From Brachynemurus nebulosus (taxonomy: Eukaryota; Arthropoda; Insecta; Neuroptera; Myrmeleontidae): a stretch of 64,000 nucleotides of DNA. Where the stretch lies: contig JAPWDM010000004.1 in NCBI GenBank assembly GCA_035578155.1, forward strand, positions 36,888,394-36,952,393, given 5' to 3'. The notes below the pieces were generated by a model. That model made no database searches. It saw only the letters and a list, made by a program, of their open reading frames with translations, and had not been told where the DNA came from. The translations under genes and the position numbers were made by a program. Each line of letters starts with the position of its first letter. The stretch's first letter is position 1. Of the stretch, positions 38,516-50,858 are shown piece by piece.

Positions 38516-38850
38516 TAGGAAGCCAAAAAGAATCTAAAGTGAACTACTCAATCGATCTTGAAGACTTTTTCACTGTTACAAAGTTAAACTATTCCAAATT
38601 GAAATTGGTTATGTTGTATGAGGTCCGCCAGAGCTTTGAGGACTCCAAAAGCTTGAAATTGTTAGGAACCTAAAAATATCCAGGCTGACATAGGCTATAT
38701 TACATTAGATTGTCCAGGGTTCTGGAGAAATTTTTTCTGAAATACTATTGAATTATGAGAGAACTTAATGTGAGGTAAAAATTGTTCGTCAGGGTATTAG
38801 AGACCCAAAAAGAGCTTAAAATAAACAGCTAAATGGAATTTGGGCAGTAA
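38516..38850 (-). repeat. Degenerate 120-bp satellite units next to the gap
   Basis: Two to three diverged units: GACTTTTTCACTGTTACAAA, AAACTATTCCAAATTG and GTATGAGGTCCGCCAGAG match the F2-orientation unit. The array seems to run toward the assembly gap. Confidence 0.6.
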
Positions 38851-38909
38851 GGTCATAGTGATTATGGGTCATTGGATAGTAAAGTCATAGTGATTGTGGA
38901 CCACTGAGT

Positions 38910-39409
38910 NNNNNNNNNNNNNNNNNNNNNNNNNNNNNNNNNNNNNNNNNNNNNNNNNNNNNNNNNNNNNNNNNNNNNNNNNNNNNNNNNNNNNNNNNNN
39001 NNNNNNNNNNNNNNNNNNNNNNNNNNNNNNNNNNNNNNNNNNNNNNNNNNNNNNNNNNNNNNNNNNNNNNNNNNNNNNNNNNNNNNNNNNNNNNNNNNNN
39101 NNNNNNNNNNNNNNNNNNNNNNNNNNNNNNNNNNNNNNNNNNNNNNNNNNNNNNNNNNNNNNNNNNNNNNNNNNNNNNNNNNNNNNNNNNNNNNNNNNNN
39201 NNNNNNNNNNNNNNNNNNNNNNNNNNNNNNNNNNNNNNNNNNNNNNNNNNNNNNNNNNNNNNNNNNNNNNNNNNNNNNNNNNNNNNNNNNNNNNNNNNNN
39301 NNNNNNNNNNNNNNNNNNNNNNNNNNNNNNNNNNNNNNNNNNNNNNNNNNNNNNNNNNNNNNNNNNNNNNNNNNNNNNNNNNNNNNNNNNNNNNNNNNNN
39401 NNNNNNNNN
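38910..39409. other. Assembly gap, 500 N
   Basis: A run of exactly 500 undefined bases, so the true gap length is probably unknown. Tandem-type sequence (GGTCATAGTGATTATGGGTC then GTCATAGTGATTGTGGACCA) at its left edge and an 18-base G run (39441-39458) soon after its right edge could both have hindered assembly. Confidence 0.98.
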
Positions 39410-40833
39410 AAATAAGATTTGTATTGATATTAGTAAAGCACGGGGGGGGGGGGGGGGGCAGTATATTTTTTCTTTCTAAAACTTTAATGTATATCGTAAG
39501 CTTGTAACAATTCATTACTAAAATACGAGATTTTTTGACCCTATTTTTGCTTATTATTAAATCAAAAGGTTAAAATTTTTCCCAAGTTAATATTAGCAAA
39601 GGGTGGTATTTATATAAAAAGAAATAACTGATGTGATGTGAAATATATTAATTAAAAATTCTATTATTTACACATAACAGCCTTCTCTTTTACCAAAATA
39701 TACCTGATAAAATTAGGGTTTGGGGGTGGGGGGATGAAGCCCCAATGATTTTATAACTTTAATTTTGGTATCATAATAAAGATCTTAAAGTTTCATTTAC
39801 AAATATATATAATTTCCCTACCAAAGCTCTTACCATTTTCAAGATATTTAAGAAAATTGAAAAAAACTCAAATTTTCGGGGGTGAATTTCACTCCCTTAA
39901 GCCGCCTATGGGCACAAACGAAATATGTTTCGTGATTACTTTTAGTAAGATCTACAATCCACCAAAGTTTCAAAAATTTTTGAGAGATATAGTTGGATAC
40001 CTTTCCTTGTTAGTTCATTGTACGTAAGTAAGAAAAATATATCACTGTAGATGCAGTATAGATTGTGAATCACTAACAATAAGTGTCTGAATCACCTGGT
40101 TACGAGTTTGATCAGCAATTAACGTCAGTGAAAGGGGGGAAAGGTATCGAGTACTTTCCGAGGACTTACAGGTATATACTGGTAAATGGGTAAATGGCTA
40201 TGCTAAAATAGATTCATTTTCTACATAACTTGATGGCTGTTTCTCACAATAAATACTTTTTTTGCGTATACATACAATTCTCCGTATTAGTCTAGTTCTG
40301 CAATGCAAACTAAATTTTAGGTAATAATATGTACAGTATCAACTGTACGATACGAAATTTCAAAACCAACTTTATCCATTAGCTAAATAAAATTATATTA
40401 AGAGTAATTTTATGTATTATAATGTGCTACTGAACATTTTCTTTTATCGGTAATGCACCGCTATAATTCATCACATCATGAGGAAGGGCCATTTCTTTTC
40501 CTTTAGCTATGTGTTCTTTCATCTATATTCACTAACACAACAGCAGCAGACCCAAACGTGTATATTTTGTACTAACACTATTTGAACAATGTGTTGTTGA
40601 GTGGAAGGAATACTCATAAATCTTTTAAAAAGCAGAAATTACTACAGGCACAAACAGGTAGACAAATAAATGGCTGTTGTATTTAAAAGTGAACATCCCT
40701 ACTAATAAATATTTCGTAGAAATAAATACCCAATTCTTAGATAAGCTACAAAAATTCCTGGTACAAATATGCATAGAGTGGGTACATTCTTTTCAAAATA
40801 AATGTAGTATAGATACGTATGCACAACATCTTA
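39410..40833. other. Intergenic, no recognisable gene
   Basis: Poly-G at 39441-39458 and a GGGGGTGGGG patch near 39721. No gene or repeat family identified. Confidence 0.5.
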
Positions 40834-41410
40834 TCTTATATATATAAGAAAACTGTAACGAGACCATTTCTGTACATGGAATACTTTTTGGAAATCGTAC
40901 TGGTACTATAAATAATTATCGATGTAAATATCAAAACAGCGATTTTTAAAATTTTTGTCCTTCTCTGTGTGTCTGTCTGTCTGTCTGTCTTTCTGTGTAT
41001 CTGTCTGTTCACGCACCACATAAAAACTACTGGACGGATTTTAATAAAATTTTGTGTGATGATAACTTATTATCTGGGTCAACATCTAAGATACTTTTTG
41101 CTCCGGGAAAATGTCTCATTCCCACCGGAAAACAGAAAAACCATTTTTAAAATGTACCTACACACATTATGCAAAAACTATTGAACAGATTTTTATGAAA
41201 CTTGGTGTGGTAATAACTTATTACCTGCACCAACAATTAGAATACTTTTTATTACGGTAAAAGGTTTGCTTCCCTCGAGTATACATAAGAACCATTTTGA
41301 GCATGTGCATGCATTACACAAAACTATTGTTCTATGCAAATGCTTTAAAATTATTATACTTATATACTTCTCACTGAAATATGCGCGAACGACGTCGCGG
41401 GTACAGCTAG
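40834..41410 (+). mobile_element. Non-autonomous Helitron, copy H2 (intact ends)
   Basis: All canonical Helitron marks are present: it starts TC after an A (A|TCTTATATATATAAG), ends CTAG before a T (41407-41410), has no target duplication, and has the hairpin CGCGA-ACGACG-TCGCG about ten bases before the CTAG. It is 577 bp, collinear with H1. A CTGT run lies at about 40973-40993. It depends on an autonomous element in trans. Confidence 0.85.
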
Positions 41411-42119
41411 TCATAAATATAGGTAGGTAAAATTAGAGCATGAAATAGGATTTTTGCATGTACCTCGTATACGTGTGTTCAGTCTAGAAATCATCTGTGA
41501 AAGTATTTTGAATCTAATTTTAGATAACTTAATTAGTATTAGGGATGTTAAACAATAATTAATAAATTATCAATAAGTTAACCAAAATATCTAATTTACA
41601 AAATGAGGCTGTAATAACAAACATAATTTTTTTGAGATTCAATAAATTAAAGAGTTCCTATTGCTTTAATTGCATGAAAAATTATCAAAGCAATATCAAA
41701 AATCTATTAGCATCAGGCCCGACGAGAGAAGGGAGCAGCCGGGTCCATAACCCGGGACAGAAAAATGAGCCCAGAATAATTCGTTAAGCGACCGAGCAAA
41801 AGAGCAATTATTTTTTTTTTTTAATCGTCAGTTCGTTTTTCTCTTCTATTTTTTTTTTTTTTATTATAATTTTTTATTTTCGGTACTAGCAATTTTGCGG
41901 AAAAATTTTGAAAATTTTGTTTTTTGGAGGCTGGTCATTCCTCTCCACCACCTTAATTAGTAGTCGCAAAGTTTGGATTTGGCTTAAGTAGTATATGTAA
42001 TAGTAATAATGTGTTTACCGTCCGTTTTTGAGACCCTTGAGAACAGAGGCCAACCACAAAAGTATTTGTATCTTTATTTATTATTTTAATATTTTTTTAA
42101 AATATTCTTATTCATTATA
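41411..42119. other. Intergenic with a GC-rich repeat end
   Basis: Positions about 41718-41757 (GACGAGAGAAGGGAGCAGCC, then CCGGGTCCATAACCCGGG) match 30480-30530 in inverted orientation, so this is the end of a shared element I cannot delimit. No gene seen. Confidence 0.5.
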
Positions 42120-42307
42120 CTATTATGATGTGGGTGGAGGACAAGGAAAGTAGTGTGAGTACTAGGATTTGGTAGGAATGCGTCTGCAGCCGTTTTTCTT
42201 AAGAAACAGTGCCGATATTCATCTGGACTCGTGAACGGAAACTGTAGAAAACCTTCACAAGCATAGCCGGCCGCCGGATTTGAACCATAGACCTTGCCAG
42301 TGCACAG

Positions 42308-42308
<1 letters not shown>
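42120..42308 (-). repeat. Candidate tRNA-related SINE fragment
   Basis: On the minus strand, GGTTCAAATCC resembles a pol III B box, followed by GGCGGCCGGCTATG, GTGAAGGTTTTCTACAGTTT and AGATGAATATCGGCACTGTT. The arrangement resembles tRNA-derived SINEs of arthropods. The A-box half is not present; the upstream side is a TA tract. Confidence 0.45.
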
Positions 42309-42403
<95 letters not shown>

Positions 42404-42427
42404 GTAAATATATATATATATATACCC

Positions 42428-42518
<91 letters not shown>
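42309..42518. repeat. (TA)n microsatellite, compound
   Basis: About 210 bases of TA with TG/CA interruptions around 42386-42440. Confidence 0.95.
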
Positions 42519-42521
<3 letters not shown>

Positions 42522-42613
42522 ACCATATTTATAAATGCTGTATCATGATTTTTTTTAATCCAAGTTGGCGATTGAACTATATTTTATTTTTTTATTTCTT
42601 TCAATTTAATAAG

Positions 42614-43210
<597 letters not shown>

Positions 43211-43225
43211 AAAAACATGTAAAAT

Positions 43226-43855
43226 TAAAATTGACATAGTGTCTGAAAAATTACCAAACTGGATCGGCTGGGACTCGAACCCGGATCTCTTGGTTACCAG
43301 CCAAGCGCCTTACCAACTAGGCCACCGATCACTTGTTCGAGTGCCACTCCAATTCAGTAATCAATCAAACACAACCTCTCTCTAATGCGAGACGCAGTTT
43401 TTATACTTTTAATTTCAAATGTTATCGAGTGCCTGTGAAACATTATTAGTGTATGGCGGATTTTTATCCGTATTTAAATATACACCAATATTCATATGTT
43501 CACTCAATGTCCAGCTTTGGCTGATACTTGAACACTCGATGTACTTTGGCAAATGGCCAATTCATTATGTTAATTAAACCCGGATCTCCTAGTTGGTAAG
43601 GCGCTTGGCTGGTAACCAGGAGATCCGGGTTCGAGTCCCAGCCGATCCAGTTTGGTAATTTTTCAGACACTATGTCAATTTTAATTAACATAATGAATTG
43701 GCCATTTGCCAAAGTACATCGAGTGTTCAAGTATCAGCCAAAGCTGGACATTGAGTGAACATATGAATATTGGTGTATGTTTAAATACGGATAAAAATCC
43801 GCCATACACTAATAATGTTTCACAGGCACTCGATAACATTTGAAATTAAAAGTAT
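43226..43855. mobile_element. Palindromic SINE insertion with 15-bp target duplication
   Basis: A 630-bp insertion flanked by the perfect direct repeat AAAAACATGTAAAAT (43211-43225, 43856-43870), as expected from LINE-driven integration. The left part is a minus-strand copy of the tRNA-Thr SINE (tRNA-like region about 43262-43334, anticodon loop CTGGTAA). The right part is a plus-strand segment (tRNA-like about 43591-43650, then tail, then body). The two form a palindrome, arms about 43430-43578 and 43680-43830. At the turn, CCCGGATCTCCT (43579-43590) replaces the expected A-box region and pairs perfectly with AGGAGATCCGGG (43618-43629). Confidence 0.8.
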
Positions 43856-43870
43856 AAAAACATGTAAAAT

Positions 43871-44635
43871 GTTTATTACTGAAAGTATTAGTTTTCAAAT
43901 AATTTTGCATAATTTTCAAACATCGTTAAAAATATTTGAACTAGCCTTCAAGTGGATTGCATTCATACCAAACCAGTCATGAAAAAAACAAATGTAAAAT
44001 ACGAGTTTTGTTACAACTTACATATGAAAATAAAGAAACATTAATTTTATATTAGTGTTACAGACTTTATTACAGAAACTCATTTTTTTATATAAATTTT
44101 GACTCTCAAATATTATTTTGCACAACACATTAGTGCCACTGAACTTTCTTGAATTGAAAATTACAAAACTTGAATATTTCTTCACGAAAAATATGGTTAA
44201 AAATCAAAAGACAATCAATCCAATGTTGATACAATTCGTAATGTCAGGTTCCACAAATGGTTTTCAATTTAATTGAAATAGTAAGAAACCAAAAACAAAA
44301 TTTAAAAAAAATTAATTATTTATAAAATTTTCTTAATGTGTATATTTCACCTCGTTTTTTGAAATTTGTAGCCATAAAAATTACCCAAAAAATTGTTTAC
44401 TTTTATTCAGTTTTGTTGAAGAAATAATTCCTTTCCTTATTCTGACGTTTCTAACAATGAAAATTCAAATATTATTTGAATTAATCAGCATTGCCAACAT
44501 TGCAGTGTTATTAATGTTTTTTTTTTTTATTTTTTAATGTTTTGTTAATTAAAGAAAAAATCTTTTGGAATACAAGGCAAGTTAATTTGAAAAAATTTAA
44601 CACTACCAATATAAGGAGTCGATAATCTCCAACAA
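43871..44635. other. Intergenic, no recognisable gene
   Basis: AT-rich sequence; nothing supported. Confidence 0.5.
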
Positions 44636-44992
44636 ATGACTCCATAGTACTAAACGTGCCCTATATAATAAATAGAGTCGTGATATGTCTTCCATTTTCT
44701 TTCCAAAACAGAGCGGGAAGCTTCAAAATTAATTATTGCATGTTTGAGTAAATATTTTTGAGTACATAACTATGGTTAGTACGTTATGATTTAATGAACA
44801 ATTAAAAATTTTTAATTTAATTATTCTTTTGAGGTTAAAAGAAAGGGTTCGTGTTAAATATTTAATTTATTTCCAATTTTATTTAGTAAACTTTGGACAG
44901 AAAATACCGAATCCGATGAGCGTTCAAGACACATGTCACGACTCTATGAATATAATACTAGTTCCCTCATTATGACTACGGAGCCATAGAAA
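44636..44992. mobile_element. Candidate TIR MITE, ~357 bp
   Basis: The left end (CTCCATAGTACTAA, then AATAGAGTCGTGATATGTCT) pairs with the right end (AGACACATGTCACGACTCTA, then TGACTACGGAG) over ~55 bases with gaps. No clean target duplication was resolved. Confidence 0.45.
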
Positions 44993-46019
44993 AAATTCAG
45001 ATAATCATATTAACTATTAATAAATTAAGTGCTAATTTTAATATTCAATGTAAGAAAGAAATATTTTATTGCGAAAATTGTAATTAACTCCATTTACTGA
45101 TAACGAAATCTTGCCTTAATGTGTTTTTAGCACGCATTTGGAATTTTTTTTTGGTTAGTGTAAAAATAATGGATCCATATAGATTGACTGTAATAAAATA
45201 TTAAACATTGATCCCTAATCCCAGCAAGAGTCCATTTTTTTTTAACGAAAAAGGTCCTTTTTAAAATACTTATACACAAGTAAGTGCATACTTATTTTTC
45301 TGTGTGTACCAGATGTTACAAATTATTCAACCGGTAAAAATTAAATTACTGAAATTAATATATTTGTAATAAATTTAATGTACCTACATGATTGTTTTAC
45401 TTAAATTAGTTGTATCTTTATAAGTAAAAAAATGCTAAAATCAAATTAATTTAAATTGTTGCTAATAATTTGGCAAAGCAGTTATTTTATTTGTTAAAAG
45501 AGCTAATACTATTTTTAAACTGAATTAGTATTTTTGAATTCTTAGTTGAATTTTTCTGAAATATACCTACATGGGATGGACGCAGACAAGAATAAATAAT
45601 TTGTTGTTAATAAATTAAATAAATAATAAGGTAATTTATAATATTTCAATATATACGGATCATATTTAAAATATTTATTATTTTTAACTCAGGATATGGA
45701 AATTCGTAATGTAGAACATACCCTGTACCAGCCACCAACCATATAAATATGATACATATGTAAAAGTAATTCTATGCATCAAATTATTGTAGTTAGCGGC
45801 TCGTAGAGCCTTGTCAATTTTCCAAAGAATATGAGAATAATCAATGAATAATAGGATAAGTAAATGTAGGTAGAAATAAATGAATAGATAATAAGGTAGT
45901 ACGGTAGTGATAGTAATAAGGTAATACGGTAATTAAACAGGATAAGAGTAATTAACTGCTTTACTAACAATTGAATCAGAAAATAGCGAGTCATTTGTGG
46001 TATGAAGACGTCTCCATAT

Positions 46020-46430
46020 CCGTGGCCTGGCGAGGAGGGTGCAAGGGGTACTATCATGACGCCACTTTGAGAGGGGCGCCCAAAGCTAATAAGAGGAGCG
46101 TAAAAAGCTAATAGGAGGGCCGCTACTACTTTAAATTTTTTTTTTTTGTGTTTGTCATTAGAATTTTGTTACGTGAAAGTATAGGGAAATTGCGAAATTA
46201 CTTCCAGGTTATGACTTCAAATATACAGATACACAAACAAAGCACTAGTGAGCAAAAAAAACGTCGCTAAGGTAACTTTTAGGGAAAAATTTTGAAATAC
46301 AAATTTATGCGAAAGAATTTTTTCCGAAATTTTGAAGACACCGTTCCACTACTTAAAATTTTTACAATTTTAGAAGTTAAGGGGGGCGCAAATAAAGTGT
46401 CACGCACAATAAATGCTCACTACGCCTCTG
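46020..46430. mobile_element. hAT MITE inside Merlin B
   Basis: A 411-bp insertion with a perfect 8-bp duplication CTCCATAT (46012-46019 and 46431-46438). The ends CCGTGGCCTGGCGAGGA and, reversed, CAGAGGCGTAGTGAGCA match at 11 of 17 positions; the second is a typical hAT terminus. GGGGCGCCC and GGGGGGCGC blocks lie just inside. Removing it with one CTCCATAT restores the Merlin B reading frame at the conserved IWRR. No coding capacity. Confidence 0.85.
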
Positions 46431-47245
46431 CTCCATATGTATTCAATTAAAATGGTTTCAATTTTAGAACTAGACATTCTTCCAATCCTTTGTCTCATAT
46501 CCCTCTTAATTTTTTACCAATTTGCTTCAGTATACGTATTTTGAGTATGAATATTGGGATTAAGAGGGTTCCCAAAATTTGGCTTTACCCTAGAATATTG
46601 GGGCACTTTATGGTTATCATAAAATCTTTGACAAATTTTTATAAACGAAAAAAAGGTTATTTATGATGGTTTTATTGACATGGGTACTTATATATTATGT
46701 TCGCATATATACCAGGTGTTACAAGTTGTTCATTCATTAAAAAAATAAAATATTTCTAGTCTTTATGTTTAGTCAATTTTTTAGTGATATGATTATAACT
46801 AAGCATTGTAAACTATTATAAGTATTTCATTTAATTAAATATTTCAAGTACTTGATTTAATTAAAATATTAACCAATTTATCATTGACCTGAATACGTCT
46901 TATGAATCATTTTTACAAAATTAAGTAAAATGCGTTAGGAAAGTAGGGAAGATTTTAACCCTATTATATAAGTATTTTTAATTTTGTGTAATATTTCCTA
47001 TTTACCATTATCTGTTAATAAAAATTAACTTACAATACCCGTTTTACGCGAAATTTGTGGCAAGTAGACACCATTTGTGAGTACAAAAGTTGGAATTTCC
47101 ACTTTGGGAGCAGTAATAAAATATTATCAATCCTTTTATGATATGCAACAGGTATAGATATCTTTATTTGAATATTTTAATAAAGGGTACATTTTAGTAT
47201 TGATCTTTGTGGTGTTAACATTACTAACGAATTATTAAGAAAAAA

Positions 47246-48395
47246 TGCAATTTTTACGAAGTTTGGGAGATTGTAAAAATTATTTAAAACAAATTGGTTT
47301 AATTAATTTTTTGTTGACCTATCGGTTAATATATGCAAAGATTGCAGATCCTGTGGGAAAAATCAGATAATGACAAATTCAATCAAACGGTGAGTTTTAA
47401 TAATTCAATTATTATACCTTAAAATACATTTTTAATAATAATTTCAAATAATATCCTTGTTTTATTGTTTTTTGTAAATTTAAAATGTATAAATAATATA
47501 AATAAAAGCTTATTGACGTAATTTTTTTTTTAAGTTACTATATTAAGATTTTTTAATAACCAAAAAACTTTAACAAACTTTGAAAAAAATTTTTTGCACC
47601 GATTTAAGTTTTGTAACAATTTTTATTGTTGTCGTTTTATATTAGGTAAAAGACATTACATTCATAGATGTGCAAACAAGAATTGTCGAAAAAAGGAATC
47701 AATTCGGAGTGGAACTCTTTTCAACGGAATGAAAATTCCGATTGAAAAGGTAATATTTGTTCTAGTTTGTTGGTTACTTAAGTATCCCACCAGGACAATA
47801 AAACTAGAAGCAGGAGTCAGTGATGAGACACTAAGAAAAATATTGGATACTTTTAGAAAACTTTTAGTTATATGGCTAATAGAAACGAGTTCCAAACTAG
47901 GCGGAGATAATAAAATCGTCGAAATAGACGAAAGTGCATTTGGGAAACGAAAATTCAACAGAGGTCGCTTGATAAAAACAAAATGGATAGTGGGTGGGAT
48001 TGAAAGAAGGTCAAAAAAGTGCTTTTTAAGGGTACTGGAGAAGCGGGATTCTACTACATTAACTAATATTATTTTGGATTCTGTTGAACCCGGAACTACT
48101 TTAATAACTGATTGCTGGAGAGGCTATAATACAACTATTTTAGAAGCGTCAGGATTCAGTCATTTTACAGTTAACCACCGACAAAATTTTGTGAATCCTG
48201 ACCATTCAGGTACTCATACACAAAACATTGAGTCCAACTGGTCCAAGAATTAAAAGGGATATGAGAATAGGCAGGATGTCGAATTCAAGAATCGAAAACT
48301 ATCTAGTTGAATGTATGTGGCGAAGCCTTCACGGCACTGAAGAGGAGCTATTTCTGGATTTTATTAATGCAATTAATTACTTTTATCCTGTTTAA
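47246..48395 (+). pseudogene. Merlin A transposase, nearly intact
   Basis: A DDE transposase of the Merlin/IS1595 group. The likely start is ATG 47246 (MQFLRSLGDC); a first exon runs to about 47388 with a Cys motif CKDCRSCG, then a GTGAGT donor. An ATTAG acceptor at 47645 precedes the main exon. There HRCANKNCRKKESIRSGTLF is the second Cys pair, followed by an HTH-like region, the first Asp in VEIDESAFGKRKFNRGR, WIVGGIERRSKKCFL, the second Asp in LITDCWRGY, VNHRQNFVNP, and Glu in HTQNIESNW. One extra base near 48246 shifts the frame; in the other frame it continues with IKRDMRIGRM and ends INYFYPV, TAA at 48393-48395. A two-base shift near 47334 affects exon 1, and the exon phases do not join perfectly as I read them. 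Confidence 0.85.
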
Positions 48396-48760
48396 ATTTT
48401 ATCATATCTTGTATAACCTATTTCCATTTATTACCTGTATCTACCTAATTCTTTCCCTGTCCTATTATACGTTAATTATTATAGAATATTTTTTTTAAAT
48501 ACTTTCTAATATGGACAAGACTCTCTGAGCCGCTAATTATGCTAATTTGGTGCACTGAATTATATTTACACGTGTATCATATTTATGTGGTTGGTGGCAT
48601 AGAGTACATTCTACATAAAGTACACGCATGCAGAAAGTACTTAATTTTCTGAACAAACTGATAAATACTTATTTTTTATATTGCAGTCCTTTTAGAGAGT
48701 ATTTTTTACAACAAAAAATTATTAGGTACCTACTTAAAAATAATTTAAATACTAACTTAA

Positions 48761-49275
48761 CACTATGAGGCCCGAGCACTTTCACAGTAAACTTCCCCGG
48801 AAGCCGACAATATTTTTAAACAAATTTATGTAAACAAGTACATAAAATGATTCCACAGAACACTAAATGCTTCAACATGTACGTGTTAGGCAGGTCAAAA
48901 AATGAGTACATACATAGTTATTATTTTTGATAAAATACACATATACATACAAACATACAATACACACATTCATAATCATAGCCTCATAGGTATGTGGATA
49001 CAAATATTATTTGTAAATAAAAGAGGCAGACTAGATATTTTGATAATATGATAATAAAACATATTGATTGTTATGTATATTTATTTATACATATGTACAA
49101 AAAATGAAAAGTGTCCGGTACGTAGTAATAAATTATTTTTATTAGAATAACATAAAATCCTTTTTATAAGTATGTATTTTTAAGTGTTTTGTTTATTATT
49201 CTAAATATTGATCGCGGTCGGCCTCTGAGGATGTTTTGTTTGGTTTCGGATGTCGAAGCCATGGGACTGAAAGTG
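48761..49275. mobile_element. TTAA-flanked element inside Merlin A
   Basis: A 515-bp insertion with TTAA at 48757-48760 and 49276-49279. The ends CACTATGAGGCCC and, reversed, CACTTTCAGTCCC match at 10 of 13. Merlin C shows the uninterrupted site (AGTAAC-TTAA-AATAATG, 588-601). TTAA specificity suggests the piggyBac superfamily, though the termini differ from those of the MITE at 336-578. No transposase. Confidence 0.8.
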
Positions 49276-50719
49276 TTAAAATAATGTATTAAATGACGGC
49301 ATAACTTTTAGATGAATAAATTTTAATTTTAGTTTTAAAAAAAAATTAAATTTTATGATGGATTTATATTTGAAATTAAAATTATTTTAGGAATAAACAA
49401 CTTGTTACACCTAGTACATTCTACTGCATTCATGAAAAATAATAATTAGGTAAGCATGTTTGTAAATATTGTAACAAACATCAAACCAAATGTAGCACTT
49501 ATAATAACATTTATCTTATAAACTATTACATATTTCTCTAAATATTTCCTTAAAACATACACACATCTTATTTTAAATTACGTAAAATAGTTTACAATAA
49601 TACTTAATTATAATCATATAATTAAAAAATTGATTAAACACAAAGAATATAAAGATTTGATTTTTTTAATGAATGAATAACTTGTAACACCTGGTACCTA
49701 TACGAACAGAATGTGCAAGTTACCAATGTAAATGTTAAACATAGAACCGTCATAAAAGACCCTTTTTAGTTTTTCAAAAAGTTTCCTGCTGTTAAAAAGT
49801 ACAATTTTCAAAAATTTTATGATAACTATAAAGTGCCCCAATATTTTAGGATTTAACCCAAAATTTCCCCTGTGGTTAACTGTAAAGTTCGAAAATTCTA
49901 AATTTTCTATAATATTTGTATTGTAATCCCTCTAGCAATACGTGCTAATGGTGGTTCCAGGTTCTGTAAAATCTTAAATAACAATGGTAAGAGTAGTACT
50001 GTTCGGTTTTTGTACCACCCTTAAAAATCGCTTTTTCGTCTCTCTTTCTATCCTATCCACTGCCAATTTTGTTTCAGTTATGCGTACTCTACTAAATTTT
50101 CTTTTACCAAACGCACTTTCATCTACTTCCACTATCCTGTTCACACCGCATATTTTAGAACTTGTTTCCATTAACCAAACTTCTAAAAGATTTCAGAATT
50201 TGTCTAATATTTTTGCAACTGTCTTATTTGAGAGCACTATTTTCAATTGTATACTTTTGGTCGGTTACCTCAATATCCAACCAGCTAATACGAAAAAAAA
50301 ATTTTTAATGGGAACTTTTGTTCCATTAAAAAGAGTTCCATTTTTTACTGACTCTTTCTTCAAGAAGTTTCTACTGGTACATCACGAATCTAATATCTTT
50401 TACCTAATATAAAATGTTAACATAATGTTTAGGTATTTAAAATGTAATTGTTTGATAATGTACAACAAATTATTTATTCTTCTCTGCGTCCATCCTACGT
50501 AGGTATATTTCAGAAAAATTCAACTAAAAATTCAAAAATACTAATTCGGTTTAAAAATAGTATTAGCTCTTTTAACAAATAAAATAATTGCTTTGCCAAA
50601 TTATTAGCTATAATTCATTAATTTGATTTTAGCAGTTTTTCTTAACACTACTTATATAGATGCAACTAATTAAAGCTAATCACGTAGATGAAAGTTATTA
50701 CAAATATTTTAATTTCAGT

Positions 50720-50858
50720 AAATAAACAAATATTATACCTTCACAAAATACCACTTTTATTTTTGAAATTGTGACAATACCGTCACTTAATTTTCAAACA
50801 ATTGTGAAAGTTTCAAAAATAAAAGTGGTATTTTGCGAAGTAAAATATTTGTTTATTA
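50720..50858. mobile_element. Small foldback MITE in the Merlin B arm
   Basis: Arms 50720-50767 and 50811-50858 (AAAATACCACTTTTATTTTT and complement) flank a ~43-base loop. The left arm of Merlin B lacks it, so it inserted after Merlin B. Confidence 0.7.

Larger units (their letters stand above)
46581..49858 (+). mobile_element. Merlin transposon A (younger, near complete)
   Basis: Ends GGCTTTACCCTAGAATATTG and, reversed, GGTTAAATCCTAAAATATTG. Inverted repeats extend at least 250-300 bases inward (shared TTGGGGCACTTTATRGTTAT and ACCAGGTGTTACAAGTTRTT). It is flanked by the perfect 8-bp duplication CAAAATTT (46573-46580, 49859-49866), matching Merlin's 8-9 bp duplications. It sits inside the transposase region of Merlin B in the opposite orientation. 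A TTAA element (48761-49275) inserted later. Confidence 0.92.
45933..50412 (-). pseudogene. Merlin B transposase, split by two insertions
   Basis: This is a Merlin (IS1016/IS1595-type DDE) transposase remnant on the minus strand. The main coding part begins after an ATTAG|GTAAAAG acceptor-like site near 50412. The segment at 50171-49974 contains IVEVDESAFGKRKF with the first catalytic Asp. Near 49885-49860, VNHRGNF continues across the Merlin A insertion into GNP at 46572, then NIHTQ...EANW (a stop at the KIKR junction) and KRDMRQRIGRMSSSKIE. The frame crosses the hAT insertion at IWRR (46439 to 46019) and ends NYSYPV with TAA at 45933-45935. Besides the insertions there are several frameshifts and a stop, so it was dying or dead. 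The N-terminal Cys-containing exon was not found. Confidence 0.8.

Noticed and set aside
38862..39515. Long open frames over the N run
   Set aside because: They consist of undefined bases and carry no information.
45779..46057. A 92-residue hydrophobic minus-strand frame that looks like a membrane protein
   Set aside because: It overlaps the 3' end of the Merlin B transposase and its AT-rich trailer in another frame; the hydrophobicity comes from AT-rich sequence.
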